Notes: generated by a model from the sequence alone, not told the origin. 64,000 nt of DNA from Pirellulales bacterium (GCA_033762255.1 JANRLT010000049.1:43388-107387); one strand, 5' to 3'; shown: positions 20,638 to 30,341, numbered from the stretch's first letter. Numbers and translations: made by a program.

Positions 20638-21972
20638 ATGAAAATCTACCGCCCCGACTTTCCCGCTGCCGCGCCCGTGCCCATGGATGCAGGAACAACG
20701 ACTGGACAACAACCCCTGTCGGCGGTCCCATTGCTGGATATTCAGCGGCAACATGCCCCGCTGCGGGGGGAAATGGCGGCCGCGCTGGAACGAGTTTTGG
20801 ACAGCGGCAAATACATTTTGGGGCCGGAATGCGAACATTTGGAACGAAACCTAGAAGCCTATCTGCAAACCAAGCATGCCGTGGGTTGTGCCTCGGGAAG
20901 CGACGCGCTGCTCTTAGCGCTGATGGCATTGGGGATTGGCCCGGGAGACGAGGTCATCGTTCCCAGCTACACGTTTTTTGCCACGGCCAGCGCCGTGTGG
21001 CGCTTGGGGGCGATGCCGGTCTTTGTGGATATTGACCCGGCGACATATTGCCTGAATCCCCGCCATGTCCAGGCCCGCCTGACCCGCGCGACCAAAGCGA
21101 TCATCCCGGTGCATTTGTTTGGTCAGTGCGCGGACTTGCAAACATTGCGGGAAGTGGCCGCGCCCCACCAGATTCCGCTGGTGGAAGACGCCGCCCAGGC
21201 CATCGGGGCCAAATTTCAGGGTCAGTCCGCCGGGACCATAGGAGAAATTGGCTGCTTTAGTTTTTACCCCACCAAAAACCTGGGTGGGATTGGCGATGGC
21301 GGCATGCTGACCACCAATAATGACGAATTGGCCGCGCGGCTCAAGCTTTTGCGGGGGCATGGCATGGAACCCCGTTACTACCACCAGGTGGTCGGCATCA
21401 ACAGCCGCCTGGATTCGTTGCAAGCCGCCGCGCTCAATGTCAAACTTCCCTACCTGCCGCACTGGGTCGCCCACCGCGCCGCCAATGCCGCCCGCTATCA
21501 TGAAATGTTCCACGACCGCGGGCTGGACCGGGTGTTGGGCCTGCCTGTCACGGCGGCGTATGGCGAACATGCCTGGAACCAATATGTGGTGCGCGTGCCG
21601 GACGGCCGTCGCGACGCCCTGCGGCAATATCTGACCCAGTGCAAAGTTGGCACCGAGATTTATTATCCCTTGGCATTGCATGAGCAAGCGTGCTTCCGCT
21701 CTTTGGGCTACAGCGCGGGGAGCCTGCCCGAGTCGGAACGGGCCGCGCGGGAAACGCTGGCCTTGCCGATTTTCCCGGAATTAACAACCACGGAAATGCA
21801 AACCGTGGTTTACCGGATCGCCGAATACTTTGGCGTGCGACGGACAGCCGCGCCGCAACCCGTTGCGGCACCGGTGCCAATTCCACGGCCGGTATTTCTG
21901 GATCGCGAACCACTCCAGAACGCCGCTGCTCCCGCCGCGTATGTGCAATACGTCGTGAATGGCAGCTTATAA
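20638..21972 (+). CDS. DegT/DnrJ/EryC1/StrS PLP-dependent sugar aminotransferase
   Basis: 444 residues from the ATG at 20638 (good ribosome binding site AGGAAGTGAG). Family signatures in order: PLLDIQRQHAPLRGEM, a YILGPECEHLE entry, CASGSDALLLALMALG, the VPSYTFFATASA block, PVHLFGQ, VEDAAQAIGA, and the PLP lysine in GCFSFYPTKNLGGIGDGGM. These enzymes transaminate keto-sugars for surface polysaccharides or modified sugars, often acting on UDP- or dTDP-sugars. About 50 extra C-terminal residues, Pro/Ala-rich (AAPQPVAAPVPIPRP), are unusual. No sugar-nucleotide genes are adjacent. Confidence 0.92.
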   Translation: MKIYRPDFPAAAPVPMDAGTTTGQQPLSAVPLLDIQRQHAPLRGEMAAALERVLDSGKYILGPECEHLERNLEAYLQTKHAVGCASGSDALLLALMALGIGPGDEVIVPSYTFFATASAVWRLGAMPVFVDIDPATYCLNPRHVQARLTRATKAIIPVHLFGQCADLQTLREVAAPHQIPLVEDAAQAIGAKFQGQSAGTIGEIGCFSFYPTKNLGGIGDGGMLTTNNDELAARLKLLRGHGMEPRYYHQVVGINSRLDSLQAAALNVKLPYLPHWVAHRAANAARYHEMFHDRGLDRVLGLPVTAAYGEHAWNQYVVRVPDGRRDALRQYLTQCKVGTEIYYPLALHEQACFRSLGYSAGSLPESERAARETLALPIFPELTTTEMQTVVYRIAEYFGVRRTAAPQPVAAPVPIPRPVFLDREPLQNAAAPAAYVQYVVNGSL

Positions 21973-22189
21973 CGGATTAACAACTGCGTCATGTGTGGGA
22001 GAAAGTGGTTGTTAGAATTGCCACGGTCTCGGACACTGATTGGCACGGATTTTCGCGGATATGATTTTAGCAATCTAGGCCAACTTAGAATCATCTGCTT
22101 AAATTCGTACTACTAACCTACTAAATCTTTGCAACGTGCGAAAGTTATTCATGGCTCAAGGATTTGAGGGCCAATTGCATTTGATTCCC

Positions 22190-22333
22190 GCGGGCCAAAG
22201 GCGTTTAATGCCTGGGGGCCACAGGCATTTAATGCCTGCGGGCCACAGGCCCGACCTATCCCAGCCTAGGGCAAGCGCAGCGTCGCCCTAGGTAAAGGGG
22301 AAGAAATAAATGGAAGGGCCAAAGGCCCGATTC
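22190..22333. repeat. Intergenic palindromic repeat element, copy 1
   Basis: The region holds GCGGGCCACAGGC-type units, then CAGCCTAGGGCAAGCGCAGC... and finally GGAAGGGCCAAAGGCCCGA. A 32-nt stretch (22262-22293) is identical to the reverse complement of 23801-23832, and the flanking CGGGCC/GGCCCG palindromes are also conserved. The core itself folds (CCTAGGGC paired with GCCCTAGG). An extra duplicated GCGGGCC unit lies at its left end. Otherwise the 21973-22460 spacer holds nothing I can name. Confidence 0.85.
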
Positions 22334-22460
22334 ATCCCGTTCGACCAACAAAGTCAGTTTACAGCCTGGGGTTTCGGGCTGAAGCCCGAACTGTGTTTCC
22401 TCGGTGTTGATCCGTGGCTCATGAATTTTTCTCAAATTTCAACTATCCAATCCCTTAGAC

Positions 22461-23612
22461 TCACAAACCATCTTCCACGGCATACGGATCATCGCTGGCG
22501 GTAATCCGCTCGACCAAAGGCTCTAGCAGGCGAAGTAATTCCTCCTCGCCACTTAAAAATTCCAGCCCAATCGCCAACGCCCAAAGCGGTTTCCCCCCCA
22601 GTTCGGTCATTCCCAATTTGACCAAGTCCTTGTGCGTGCAGACCAGCGTGCCACTGCTGGCTGGTCCAGCAATGCCTAGCATTTCATGAGTGCCTTGCCC
22701 AGCGGTGCCTAGGTCCAGTTGGCTCGCCCAATCCCCCAGTGATTCCACGTCCGCACGGGTGTAGCGGTGATGATCGGGAAAGATCCGCATGTCTCGCACG
22801 TGGGCGTGACAATCAATCAATGTTTGGCGAAACGCGGCGGGATTGCCAATAGCGCAAATCGCTCCGACCGATTGATTGTTTAGCAATTTTAAATCCGCCG
22901 TTTGCCCGTCGGCCCGGAGCAGGCGCAGGGGTTGATGACGGGTTTCGCACCAGATGGCGTGAGGTGCCAAGGCTTGGTAGTGGCGAGCAATGTTTTTTCG
23001 TGTCTCCGCCGGGACCTGGTCCGCCTTGGTTAATAGAATGGCCTGGGCACGGCTGGCGCCTGACAGGGGTTCGCGCAACATCCCGCGGGGAAAGACATGC
23101 CTAGAGCCATAGGGGTCGGTCGCATCGACAATCAGCAGATTCAAATCCCGCGCAATTCGTCGATGCTGGTACGCATCGTCCAATATCAACAGTTGCGTGC
23201 CAAATTCCTCAATCGCCAATAGTGCCGCGGCCACGCGGTCGGGATTTTGCAGATGGGGAACATCGGGCAGTTGTTCCTCGAGTTCGCGGGCTTCGTCATT
23301 GCGGCTATCGCCGCCCGCCCCATAACCGCGACTAATAATCGCCACTCGCACATTTCGCTCTCTGAACCAGCGCGCCAGCCAGGCGACACAGGGAGTTTTG
23401 CCGGTCCCCCCCAAGGTCAAATTTCCCACGCTAATCACAGGCACTTCAACCCGGCTGATCCGCGACACGCCCAGGTCATAGGCCAGATTTCGCAGGCGCA
23501 TTGCGATGGCATAGGGCCACTCGGCCAGGGCAAAACCCGTGCGCCATAGCGTGCCTCCCCAACCCCGCCGCCGACCGCTGATAATGTTCTGAAATTCCTG
23601 GGGATCAAGCAT
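22461..23612 (-). CDS. lpxK: Tetraacyldisaccharide 4'-kinase (lipid A synthesis)
   Basis: 383 residues. Transfers phosphate from ATP to the 4' position of the lipid A disaccharide at the inner membrane. Seen: an N-terminal membrane-associated helix, VPVISVGNLTLGGTGKTPCVAWLARWF (Walker A GGTGKTP), VAIISRGYG, LILDDAYQHRRIARDLNLLIVDA with the DD(A)YQHR motif, FPRGMLREPL, and FPDHHRYTRADVE. Length is slightly above average. It supports a Gram-negative-type outer membrane. The gene stands alone, flanked by inverted copies of an intergenic repeat. Confidence 0.95.
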   Translation of the reverse strand: MLDPQEFQNIISGRRRGWGGTLWRTGFALAEWPYAIAMRLRNLAYDLGVSRISRVEVPVISVGNLTLGGTGKTPCVAWLARWFRERNVRVAIISRGYGAGGDSRNDEARELEEQLPDVPHLQNPDRVAAALLAIEEFGTQLLILDDAYQHRRIARDLNLLIVDATDPYGSRHVFPRGMLREPLSGASRAQAILLTKADQVPAETRKNIARHYQALAPHAIWCETRHQPLRLLRADGQTADLKLLNNQSVGAICAIGNPAAFRQTLIDCHAHVRDMRIFPDHHRYTRADVESLGDWASQLDLGTAGQGTHEMLGIAGPASSGTLVCTHKDLVKLGMTELGGKPLWALAIGLEFLSGEEELLRLLEPLVERITASDDPYAVEDGL

Positions 23613-23761
23613 AGCACGGCAATAGATGTGTTACGAACCGCTGGTCGAGAGTCTGGCACGGTGGAGGAGCCTATGGCAATAGCACTTGTTCACGGCAAAC
23701 TCCCTTCTTCCTTTCTGCATATCGGGGGCATGTTTATTGAATGTTTATAGGAAATGACATG

Positions 23762-23881
23762 AATCGGGCCGTTGGCCCTTCCAGATTTTATTCTCCATGA
23801 ACCTAGGGCGACGCTGCGCTTGCCCTAGGCTGAAATAGGTCGGGCCTTTGGCCCGCAATGAATCAATTGCCTTTGGCCCGC
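23762..23881. repeat. Intergenic palindromic repeat element, copy 2 (inverted)
   Basis: Reverse-complement copy of the element at 22190-22333, with the same order: CGGGCCGTTGGCCCTTCC, a variable arm, ACCTAGGGCGACGCTGCGCT..., AGGTCGGGCCTTTGGCCCGC. Conserved over nearly 120 nt with 32 identical bases in the core. The two copies face each other across lpxK. Confidence 0.85.
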
Positions 23882-23984
23882 AAATGCTTGAACAACAAAA
23901 ATCTTTTCGTAACTCAAAAAATATGACGATTGGTAGCGCGAATTAGGAATATGCGCATTCTAAACGCGTTACGCAAGCGATCCC

Positions 23985-25301
23985 CTACCCGCGCGGCAAC
24001 TCCCAGCCTTTCCGATATTGCTTTTTTATAAAACGCTCCGCCTCGGGATGATTGGTCGCGGTCAACTTGGCCGCATCCCATTCCAGCTCCACTCCGCTGC
24101 GGTATGCCACATTTCCCAACAGCACGGCTTCGGTCAAAGCCCCCGAATAATCAAAGTTGCACGTCGTGGGGCTGCCGGTGCGGATCGCGTTGATCCATTC
24201 CTGGTGATGGCCCACGGATACGGGGATGGTCGGGGCGGGGGGCTGAAAATCGCGAAACTTGTCTTCGGGATACAATTTCCAAGACCCATAGTCGGCCCGC
24301 AACATCCCTTTCTCGCCCACAAAAAGATTCCCTCCGCCTCCTGTGGGAATATCCAGGATCTTTTCGGGGATGGATGTTCCGTCATACCAGTGCAATTTGA
24401 GCGCGGGACGGTTTCCCTCGGCGGCGTATTCGTAACTGACCTTGAGGCCGAGGGGACATGTTTCGGGATGGACCTTTGGTCCCTCCGCGCGGACTTTGAT
24501 CGGATAACGCAAACCTAACGCCCAAAAGGGCAAATCCATGTGGTGGCAGGCCATATCCGCCAAATTTCCCCCGCCAAAGTCCCACCACTTGCGCCAATTC
24601 GCTGTGTGGTAAATCCCCTCTACAAATGGCCGTTCCGGCGCTGGACCCAGCCACAAATCCCAATCCAAATGCTTTGGGATGGGGTCCGCTTTATCAGGCC
24701 GTTCTCCTCCGCCCCACGCCCGACCAGCCCAGGTGTGCACCTCGGTGATCGGGCCAATGGCCCCCGCGCGAATCAACTCCACCACGCGGCGATAATTTTC
24801 TTCGGCGTGGATTTGCGTCCCCATTTGCGTGGGGACTTTGTGCTTGGCCGCCAGTTGGGCGATCAACCGCGCTTCTTCCACGGTGTGGGTGAGGGGCTTT
24901 TCGCAGTAGACTGGCTTGCCGCGAATCAGCGCCGCGGCGGTGGCGGGGGCGTGGATATGGTCCGGCGTGCAAATCACCACGCCATCCAATTCGGCATTGT
25001 CCAGCATCTTGCGAAAATCCCCAAAAGTCCGCGCCCGCGAAAATTCCTGGGCGGCCTTATCTAAAAATCGTCCATCCACGTCGCACAAGGCCACGATGTC
25101 CTCATGTTTGACGTTTTCAATGCTAAAACGAGCCTGGCTAGCGGTGCCAATCATTCCTAATCGCAGCTTTTCGTTGGGTGACTGGGACTCCGCAGCCAGT
25201 AGCTGGCTATGCACACCCGCCAAGAGCGCGGCTCCTCCCAGAGTGGTCCCGGCTAAAAACCGACGTCGGGAAAGATTGTTGGATTTTGGTAGGGTGGGCA
25301 T
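23985..25301 (-). CDS. Tat-exported Gfo/Idh/MocA family oxidoreductase
   Basis: 438 residues from ATG 25301, chosen because it puts a twin-arginine signal at the N-terminus (NNLSRRRFLAGTTLGGAALLAG); the frame is open to 25409. The mature part has a Rossmann start (LRLGMIGTASQARFSIENV), the EKPLTHT motif with its catalytic-region Lys (VYCEKPLTHTVEEA), and the C-terminal alpha/beta domain with WDFGGGNLADMACHHMDLPFWALG. Exported members are abundant in planctomycetes and are thought to act on sugars or inositols. Substrate unknown. Confidence 0.93.
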   Translation of the reverse strand: MPTLPKSNNLSRRRFLAGTTLGGAALLAGVHSQLLAAESQSPNEKLRLGMIGTASQARFSIENVKHEDIVALCDVDGRFLDKAAQEFSRARTFGDFRKMLDNAELDGVVICTPDHIHAPATAAALIRGKPVYCEKPLTHTVEEARLIAQLAAKHKVPTQMGTQIHAEENYRRVVELIRAGAIGPITEVHTWAGRAWGGGERPDKADPIPKHLDWDLWLGPAPERPFVEGIYHTANWRKWWDFGGGNLADMACHHMDLPFWALGLRYPIKVRAEGPKVHPETCPLGLKVSYEYAAEGNRPALKLHWYDGTSIPEKILDIPTGGGGNLFVGEKGMLRADYGSWKLYPEDKFRDFQPPAPTIPVSVGHHQEWINAIRTGSPTTCNFDYSGALTEAVLLGNVAYRSGVELEWDAAKLTATNHPEAERFIKKQYRKGWELPRG

Positions 25302-25545
25302 AAAATTCCTCGTGTGGAAAGATCGGGTGGCAGGGAAAAAGGAGGGATAAAATGCCTGGGCGGGAAGTATTTGGTCGCGGGACTCCGCAGTTGGCATTTT
25401 GGATGGCAATGTCTCTGTCAGGGCTGATCATAACATTGCCCGGCGGGAAAGCCAAGTTTTTTGGATTTATGCCATTGATAATGTCGCCGGATCATTGCGC
25501 AAAAAATACCTCCCTGCGAAGCGACGGCAAATTTGATAAACTGCG

Positions 25546-26685
25546 TTGATGCCTCCCGCTACAAAATTTCCGCCAGACGACGCTTTGTGGCAGCCACTGC
25601 TCGACAAGCTGCGGTCCCTGGTTGTAGCAGGGCCTAATCGTGTTGAGACTCCCCCAATTTTTGCTGAAAATATCGAGGAAGTCCCCGAAAATTGGCAACA
25701 GGGGTGGCCCCGCGAACCCTTGGCGGCATTGGCCGCGGCGGGGGTGCACAAGGTGTTTGCTCCAGCCCCTTGCGGCGGGGACGAATGGCCGGAAACCACG
25801 CAAATCGAACTTTACCGCCAACTAGCCAGCGTTTGTCTGACGACGGCTTTTGTATTGACCCAACGGAATGGCGCGTTGCGCCGGATTTGTGATTTTGGCT
25901 CGCCAGAGGTAATTCAACGCTGGGTGCCGGGGCTGTTATCGGGCGAGCTATTCGGCACGGTGGCGATCTCGCATTTGACAACAAGCCGCCAGCATCTGGG
26001 GCAAGCGGCGTTATTGGCCGAGCCCACCAACTCTGGTTGGATTTTGAATGGCACTTCCCCGTGGGTCACTGGAGCGGTCGCGGCGGATGTCATCGTGACG
26101 GGAGCCACCCTGCCCGACGGACAACAGGTGCTCTTGGCGGTTCCCGCAAATTTGCCCGGTATCCGTTGCCGGACACCCTATCTCTTATTAGCCCTGAACG
26201 AGAGTTGCACCGGCGAAGTTGAGTGGCACAACGTATCCGTTCCCCGTGACTGTTTGCTGGCTGGGCCACAAGCGAATGTCTTGGCCAGTCCCGCCGGCGC
26301 CAAAACCGGCGGCTTAAACACATCGGCCTTGGCCCTGGGCCATGCGCATGCCAGTCTGGCGGTCCTAGCACGGGAAGCGGAACGGCGCGGCGAATTAAAC
26401 CCCATCTGGCGGGAACTTACCCAAGAGTGCGCGGCTGCGACTCAACAACTGCGCGAATTGGCGGCGGGTACAGACGTGTGTCCGGCTGGCGAATTACGTG
26501 CCCGGGCCAATAGTCTGGCTTTGCGCTCCGCGCAGGCCAGTTTATCCGCCAGCAAGGGGACGGGGTTTGTGGCGGGGCACCCGGCGGAGCGTTTCTGCCG
26601 CGAGGCGCTGTTCTTTTTGGTCTGGAGCTGCCCGCAAGGGGTGGTAAATGCCAATTTATGCGAGTTTGCCCGTATAGAGACTTAA
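25546..26685 (+). CDS. Acyl-CoA dehydrogenase family protein
   Basis: 379 residues. Order of family features: an N-terminal helical domain, CLTTAFVLTQRNGALRRI, LSGELFGTVAISHLTTSRQHLG (FAD-binding loop region), a beta-domain with GWILNGTSPWVTGAVAADVIVTGA, and a C-terminal four-helix domain. Such flavoproteins oxidise acyl-CoAs or related substrates. Sequence is divergent and shorter than typical members, and I cannot place a catalytic Glu with confidence, so specificity is open. The gene is monocistronic; divergent from the oxidoreductase. Confidence 0.8.
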   Translation: MMPPATKFPPDDALWQPLLDKLRSLVVAGPNRVETPPIFAENIEEVPENWQQGWPREPLAALAAAGVHKVFAPAPCGGDEWPETTQIELYRQLASVCLTTAFVLTQRNGALRRICDFGSPEVIQRWVPGLLSGELFGTVAISHLTTSRQHLGQAALLAEPTNSGWILNGTSPWVTGAVAADVIVTGATLPDGQQVLLAVPANLPGIRCRTPYLLLALNESCTGEVEWHNVSVPRDCLLAGPQANVLASPAGAKTGGLNTSALALGHAHASLAVLAREAERRGELNPIWRELTQECAAATQQLRELAAGTDVCPAGELRARANSLALRSAQASLSASKGTGFVAGHPAERFCREALFFLVWSCPQGVVNANLCEFARIET

Positions 26686-26759
26686 AAACCAATTCATGGC
26701 GGGAGACAATTCAAGATGGTGTCGGCTTTAGCCACCAACTCTAAGCAAAATATGCACCA

Positions 26760-26919
26760 AGGGGTCGGGAGTCTGACGCGGTGAAAACGTATTTGAACTA
26801 CAAGCTTTTGACGTGGAAGACTCCCGTCCCCCTTAGCCTTGTCAAGGGGGACGGGAGTGCCTGGCGAGCGACGGTAAATGACTATTGTTAGCCTACCTCG
26901 CCAGCCACTCCCGACCCCT
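26760..26919. repeat. Nested double palindrome
   Basis: An outer 13-bp inverted repeat (AGGGGTCGGGAGT at 26760-26772 and its exact complement at 26907-26919) encloses an inner 15-bp perfect stem (ACTCCCGTCCCCCTT at 26820-26834; complement at 26844-26858; 9-nt loop). There is no T-tract, so a simple intrinsic terminator is unlikely. The size and terminal inverted repeats resemble a miniature element without coding capacity. Confidence 0.8.
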
Positions 26920-26943
26920 GGGTTAATTGCAATGTTCGTTATG

Positions 26944-27061
26944 TATCGGGTCCTTGACCCTTCCAACAAAAACTCCAGATGAATCCAGGGCAGAGCCGCA
27001 CTTTCCACAATTACAAGCACCACGGCGGGGATAGATCGGGCTTGTGGCCCACATCATTCAA
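26944..27061. repeat. Degenerate third copy of the lpxK-flanking repeat
   Basis: TCGGGTCCTTGACCCTTCC, then ATGAATCCAGGGCAGAGCCGC, then GGGGATAGATCGGGCTTGTG and ATCATTCAATG follow the same order and spacing as copy 2 at 23762-23881, but with many substitutions. It is an older copy of the same family. Confidence 0.6.
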
Positions 27062-27114
27062 TGCTGGAAAAGTAAACCGTACACTCTGGTTCGTATCGAA
27101 TTTTGAGTTATTTT

Positions 27115-27555
27115 ATGCCGGAACAATCCCTCTCTGACGATGTGTCGGCAAATTGCCTGGCCACGCGGATCCGTCTGCTCAATCGGGCTGTAACGCAGAT
27201 CTATGACGACGCGCTGCGACCGCTGGAACTGCGCGTGGGGCAATTTACGCTGTTGGCCTGGGCGGAGCGGGTGGGAACGCTGGTTCCTAGTGAAGTCTGT
27301 GCCGAGCTTTGCATGGATGCCTCGACCATCAGCCGCACGCTCGAGCGGATGTTAACCAACCATTGGATTGAAAAGGCCACCCACCCCAATCCCCGTGTGC
27401 AACCGTATCGCCTGACCCCGACCGGCGCGGAGTTATTGAAACAAGCGTATCCCTGTTGGCAAGCCGCCCAAGCGGAAGCCAGACAACTGCTAGGTGAAAT
27501 GGGGGTGGTCCTCTTAAAAGAAGTGGCGCGCAAGCTAGAGCGGGATTCGGCGTGA
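27115..27555 (+). CDS. MarR family transcriptional regulator
   Basis: 146 residues from ATG 27115; a TTG at 27103 is an alternative. Winged-helix pattern of MarR: RIRLLNRAVTQIYDDALRPLELRVGQFTLLAWAE, recognition helix region MDASTISRTLERMLTNHWIEKAT, and the wing NPRVQPYRLTPTGAELLKQA. MarR dimers bind palindromes and respond to small molecules. The target is unclear; neither neighbour is divergent from it, so it may control a distant gene or itself. Confidence 0.9.
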   Translation: MPEQSLSDDVSANCLATRIRLLNRAVTQIYDDALRPLELRVGQFTLLAWAERVGTLVPSEVCAELCMDASTISRTLERMLTNHWIEKATHPNPRVQPYRLTPTGAELLKQAYPCWQAAQAEARQLLGEMGVVLLKEVARKLERDSA

Positions 27556-27593
27556 ATGCGGGAATAATAAGTGAGCCTATTTGAGCCAAGCAG

Positions 27594-28898
27594 TTACCCG
27601 CCCCGCGTCACCAACACCCGGTCGATTCTTTGGCCGTCCATATCGACCACTTCCAGTGAAAATCCCTGCCACTGAGCCCGTTCCCCCACCTGGGGAATCT
27701 GGCCTAATTCGCTGAGGATCAGTCCCGAAACCGTGTTGTAGTCCCTTTCTTCGCTGGCATCCCATTTGATTCCCAACGCCTCGCACAGATCCTCGATATG
27801 CACCTGTCCGTCAACTAGCCACGAATTTTCATCCCGTTGGACCAGCCGCTGCGCCTGATCGCGTTGCTGTTCGTCCCTGATTTCCCCCACCAGTTCCTGC
27901 ACCACATCCTCCAGCGTGACCATCCCCTCGGTCCCGCCATATTCATCCAGAACAATCGCCAACTGATTGTGCTGCTCTTGAAATAGCTGCAACAGGCGAT
28001 CCAGGGGCATGCTTTCGGGCACAAACAGCGCGGGACGCAGCATCTTGCCCAGATCCAGCGGCCAACCCAAATATTGCTGGCGAAAAATATCCTTAATATG
28101 GACAAACCCCAAAATATGGTCCAAATCGTTTTCGTAGACCGGCAACCGCGAAAAACCGGCCATGATCACAGTCCCTAGGATTTCATCCGGCGGGGTATCC
28201 ACGGCCATCGCGTCCAGGTCGATCCGGGGGCGCATCACGTCCCGCACTTTACGCTCTCCCAGCCGCAGCGCCTCGAGCGCGACGCGCTGTTCGACCGGTT
28301 CGACCACCCCCTCGGCGGTTCCCGTGCCGATCAAATGCTCGATATCGTCTATCGAGACGCTCGGTTCGTTTTGTTCCCGCACCCCCAATAGCCATAAAAT
28401 ACCCTCCGTGACCAGGCCCATGAGCTGGATCAGCGGTCGCGCGGCCACTGAAATGAGCTGCATCAGGGGGGCGACATAACGGGCCAGGGTTTCGGCCTGG
28501 CGCAGGGCCAGGCGTTTGGGGACTAGTTCGCCCAGGATCAGCGACAGGGCGGCAATAAAGAGCGTCACTAGATTTAGGGCGATAGCCGGCGCGTTGCGGG
28601 TGACCCAATCGATCTGATTGCTGCGCAGCCAATCGGCCAATTGATTGGCCAGTGTTACGCCACCATAGGCCGCCGCGAACATATTGAGCAGCGTGATCCC
28701 AACCTGCACCGTCGGCAAAAAGACGTTGGGATTGGCCGCCAAATCCAGCGCGATTCGCGCCCCCCGGTCCCCATTTTCGGCCAATTGTTGCAGCCGCCCT
28801 TTGCGGGCGTTAATAATCGCAATTTCAGCCGCGGCAAACAGACCATTGGCCAAAATCAAGATAATAATGATCGAAAATTCGCCAAACAGGGACGTCAT
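27594..28898 (-). CDS. CNNM/CBS-pair membrane protein (HlyC/CorC family)
   Basis: 434 residues in the classical order: CNNM/DUF21 membrane domain with four hydrophobic segments (about 5-28, 62-85, 100-125, 135-160), a tandem CBS pair (about 200-330, RDVMRPRIDLDAM...ILGTVIMAGFSRLPVYE, LAIVLDEYGGTEGMVTLEDVVQELVGEI), and a C-terminal CorC_HlyC transporter-associated domain. Relatives act in magnesium or other divalent cation efflux. The 'hemolysin' name is historical. It converges on the MarR gene with a 38-nt gap. Confidence 0.93.
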   Translation of the reverse strand: MTSLFGEFSIIIILILANGLFAAAEIAIINARKGRLQQLAENGDRGARIALDLAANPNVFLPTVQVGITLLNMFAAAYGGVTLANQLADWLRSNQIDWVTRNAPAIALNLVTLFIAALSLILGELVPKRLALRQAETLARYVAPLMQLISVAARPLIQLMGLVTEGILWLLGVREQNEPSVSIDDIEHLIGTGTAEGVVEPVEQRVALEALRLGERKVRDVMRPRIDLDAMAVDTPPDEILGTVIMAGFSRLPVYENDLDHILGFVHIKDIFRQQYLGWPLDLGKMLRPALFVPESMPLDRLLQLFQEQHNQLAIVLDEYGGTEGMVTLEDVVQELVGEIRDEQQRDQAQRLVQRDENSWLVDGQVHIEDLCEALGIKWDASEERDYNTVSGLILSELGQIPQVGERAQWQGFSLEVVDMDGQRIDRVLVTRGG

Positions 28899-29054
28899 TT
28901 GGCCGCAAAAACCCCCAGAACCGCGGTTGGCAAGCTATCCAAACTTTTACAAGCCGTTAACATACCAGTTTTAGCAAAGAAATGTATCTAAAATCGGGAA
29001 TTTACCAAACCACCCAGGCCTCCTATGTTTGCACGCTTCCGTTCGATCGTTCGT

Positions 29055-30302
29055 TTATTTGGCGGGTCCTGCGGGTTTCAGTTCAAAAAAGGCTTCTAAT
29101 TGAGCGACTCCCGCCGGGTCTTGCGCGCGTAGCAGGTCCAGTTCTTGCCGGGCGGCAACGCTACCCAACGACCGCAAATAACCCACAACCGAGCGGCGAA
29201 TGGGCGTGTCCGCGCGATCGTCCCGATACCAAGCCACAACCCGTGGCAACGCCGCGTCGTATTTCCAGCGTCCCAGGTCGGTAATGGCCGCGGCGGCGGT
29301 TTCAGGATGATTGAGCAACAGGGCGACGGCGGTTTCCACTCTTGCTTGCTGGCGGGTCGGGCCAAATTCATGATAAAACCGCAGCGCTGACGCGGCGTGC
29401 CGCAGGTCGCCGCTAGGTGCGTCGGTCTGACGCAAAATGCGTTCCCAGATCGCCGCCAATCCGGCTTCGCCTTCGGCTAGTAAATAACCTGCCAACAAGC
29501 CATCGTATCCCGCGCGAAAGTCGTCTCTTTTTTGCCAGACTAACCGGGTCAGCGCCTCGCGATGCAGCGCGGCGTCCCCGGAGGAAATTTGCGGGGTAGC
29601 GGAGTCGACGGGTTGCGTCGCCGACTGGGTCGCACACGCCAGCCCCGCCAGCATGCCATAAAATCCCCGGTGTTCCGGCGGAACCTGCGGATCGGTCAAC
29701 CAATCGCGCAGGCGTGCTTGGTCAAAGTTGGGAACCACCTCTCGCACCGTGGCAAAGTCGGCATGGGCAAACTCTTGTTGCGCATCCAACGCAATCTCGG
29801 GGTCGGCATGTTCCAAATAGGGAATAAACCACCGTAAACGCTGCGCGGCGTCTTGTCGTAAGTCTGGCACGCTAGCCGCATAGGCCGCCGCTAATTCGCT
29901 GAGTGGCCGCGTCCGCCACAGGGCGCTCGCCGGGTCGGCGTCTTCGGTCCAGGCAAAGACGAGCGTCCCCGGCGGAAGCGCGGGGGACATGGTCCGCGTG
30001 AAATGCTGGATGGTATCGCCCGAGAGGGGGAATTTTAATGCGCGAAAGACTTGAAACGGTTGCGATGGGGCTGCGGATTGCTCCGCGGGCTTCCCCGCCG
30101 TCGCCAATACAGCCACCGTCGCCCCGTCACGCAACTGGGCCAGCGTGGGCTGTAACGCGGGACAAAAGGGGCAGGCGACAACAAGATTAATAGTCCATAG
30201 ATAATGGAGCACACTCAATAAAAGCCATAGAACTAGCCGAAGACGCATACGGCGCGATTTAGGGTTGGCATTTCCAAGTGTTTGCTGTATCTCGGTCATT
30301 GC
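29055..30302 (-). CDS. Exported HEAT-like hypothetical protein
   Basis: 415 residues from ATG 30302 (MTEIQQTLGNANPK); alternative starts lie at 30314 and further in at MRLRLVLW. A hydrophobic segment (about 18-42) looks like a signal peptide, directly followed by CPFCPALQPTLAQL, a CxxC motif of thioredoxin-like appearance. The rest is helical, with Ala/Leu repeats like a HEAT solenoid (about 250-400). Unknown function. The CxxC in an exported protein may indicate redox or metal binding; this is a guess. Confidence 0.65.
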   Translation of the reverse strand, partial: AMTEIQQTLGNANPKSRRMRLRLVLWLLLSVLHYLWTINLVVACPFCPALQPTLAQLRDGATVAVLATAGKPAEQSAAPSQPFQVFRALKFPLSGDTIQHFTRTMSPALPPGTLVFAWTEDADPASALWRTRPLSELAAAYAASVPDLRQDAAQRLRWFIPYLEHADPEIALDAQQEFAHADFATVREVVPNFDQARLRDWLTDPQVPPEHRGFYGMLAGLACATQSATQPVDSATPQISSGDAALHREALTRLVWQKRDDFRAGYDGLLAGYLLAEGEAGLAAIWERILRQTDAPSGDLRHAASALRFYHEFGPTRQQARVETAVALLLNHPETAAAAITDLGRWKYDAALPRVVAWYRDDRADTPIRRSVVGYLRSLGSVAARQELDLLRAQDPAGVAQLEAFFELKPAGPAK

Positions 30303-30341
30303 AAGGCTAATCAAAAGAACATTATCCGCCAGACGCCTATT

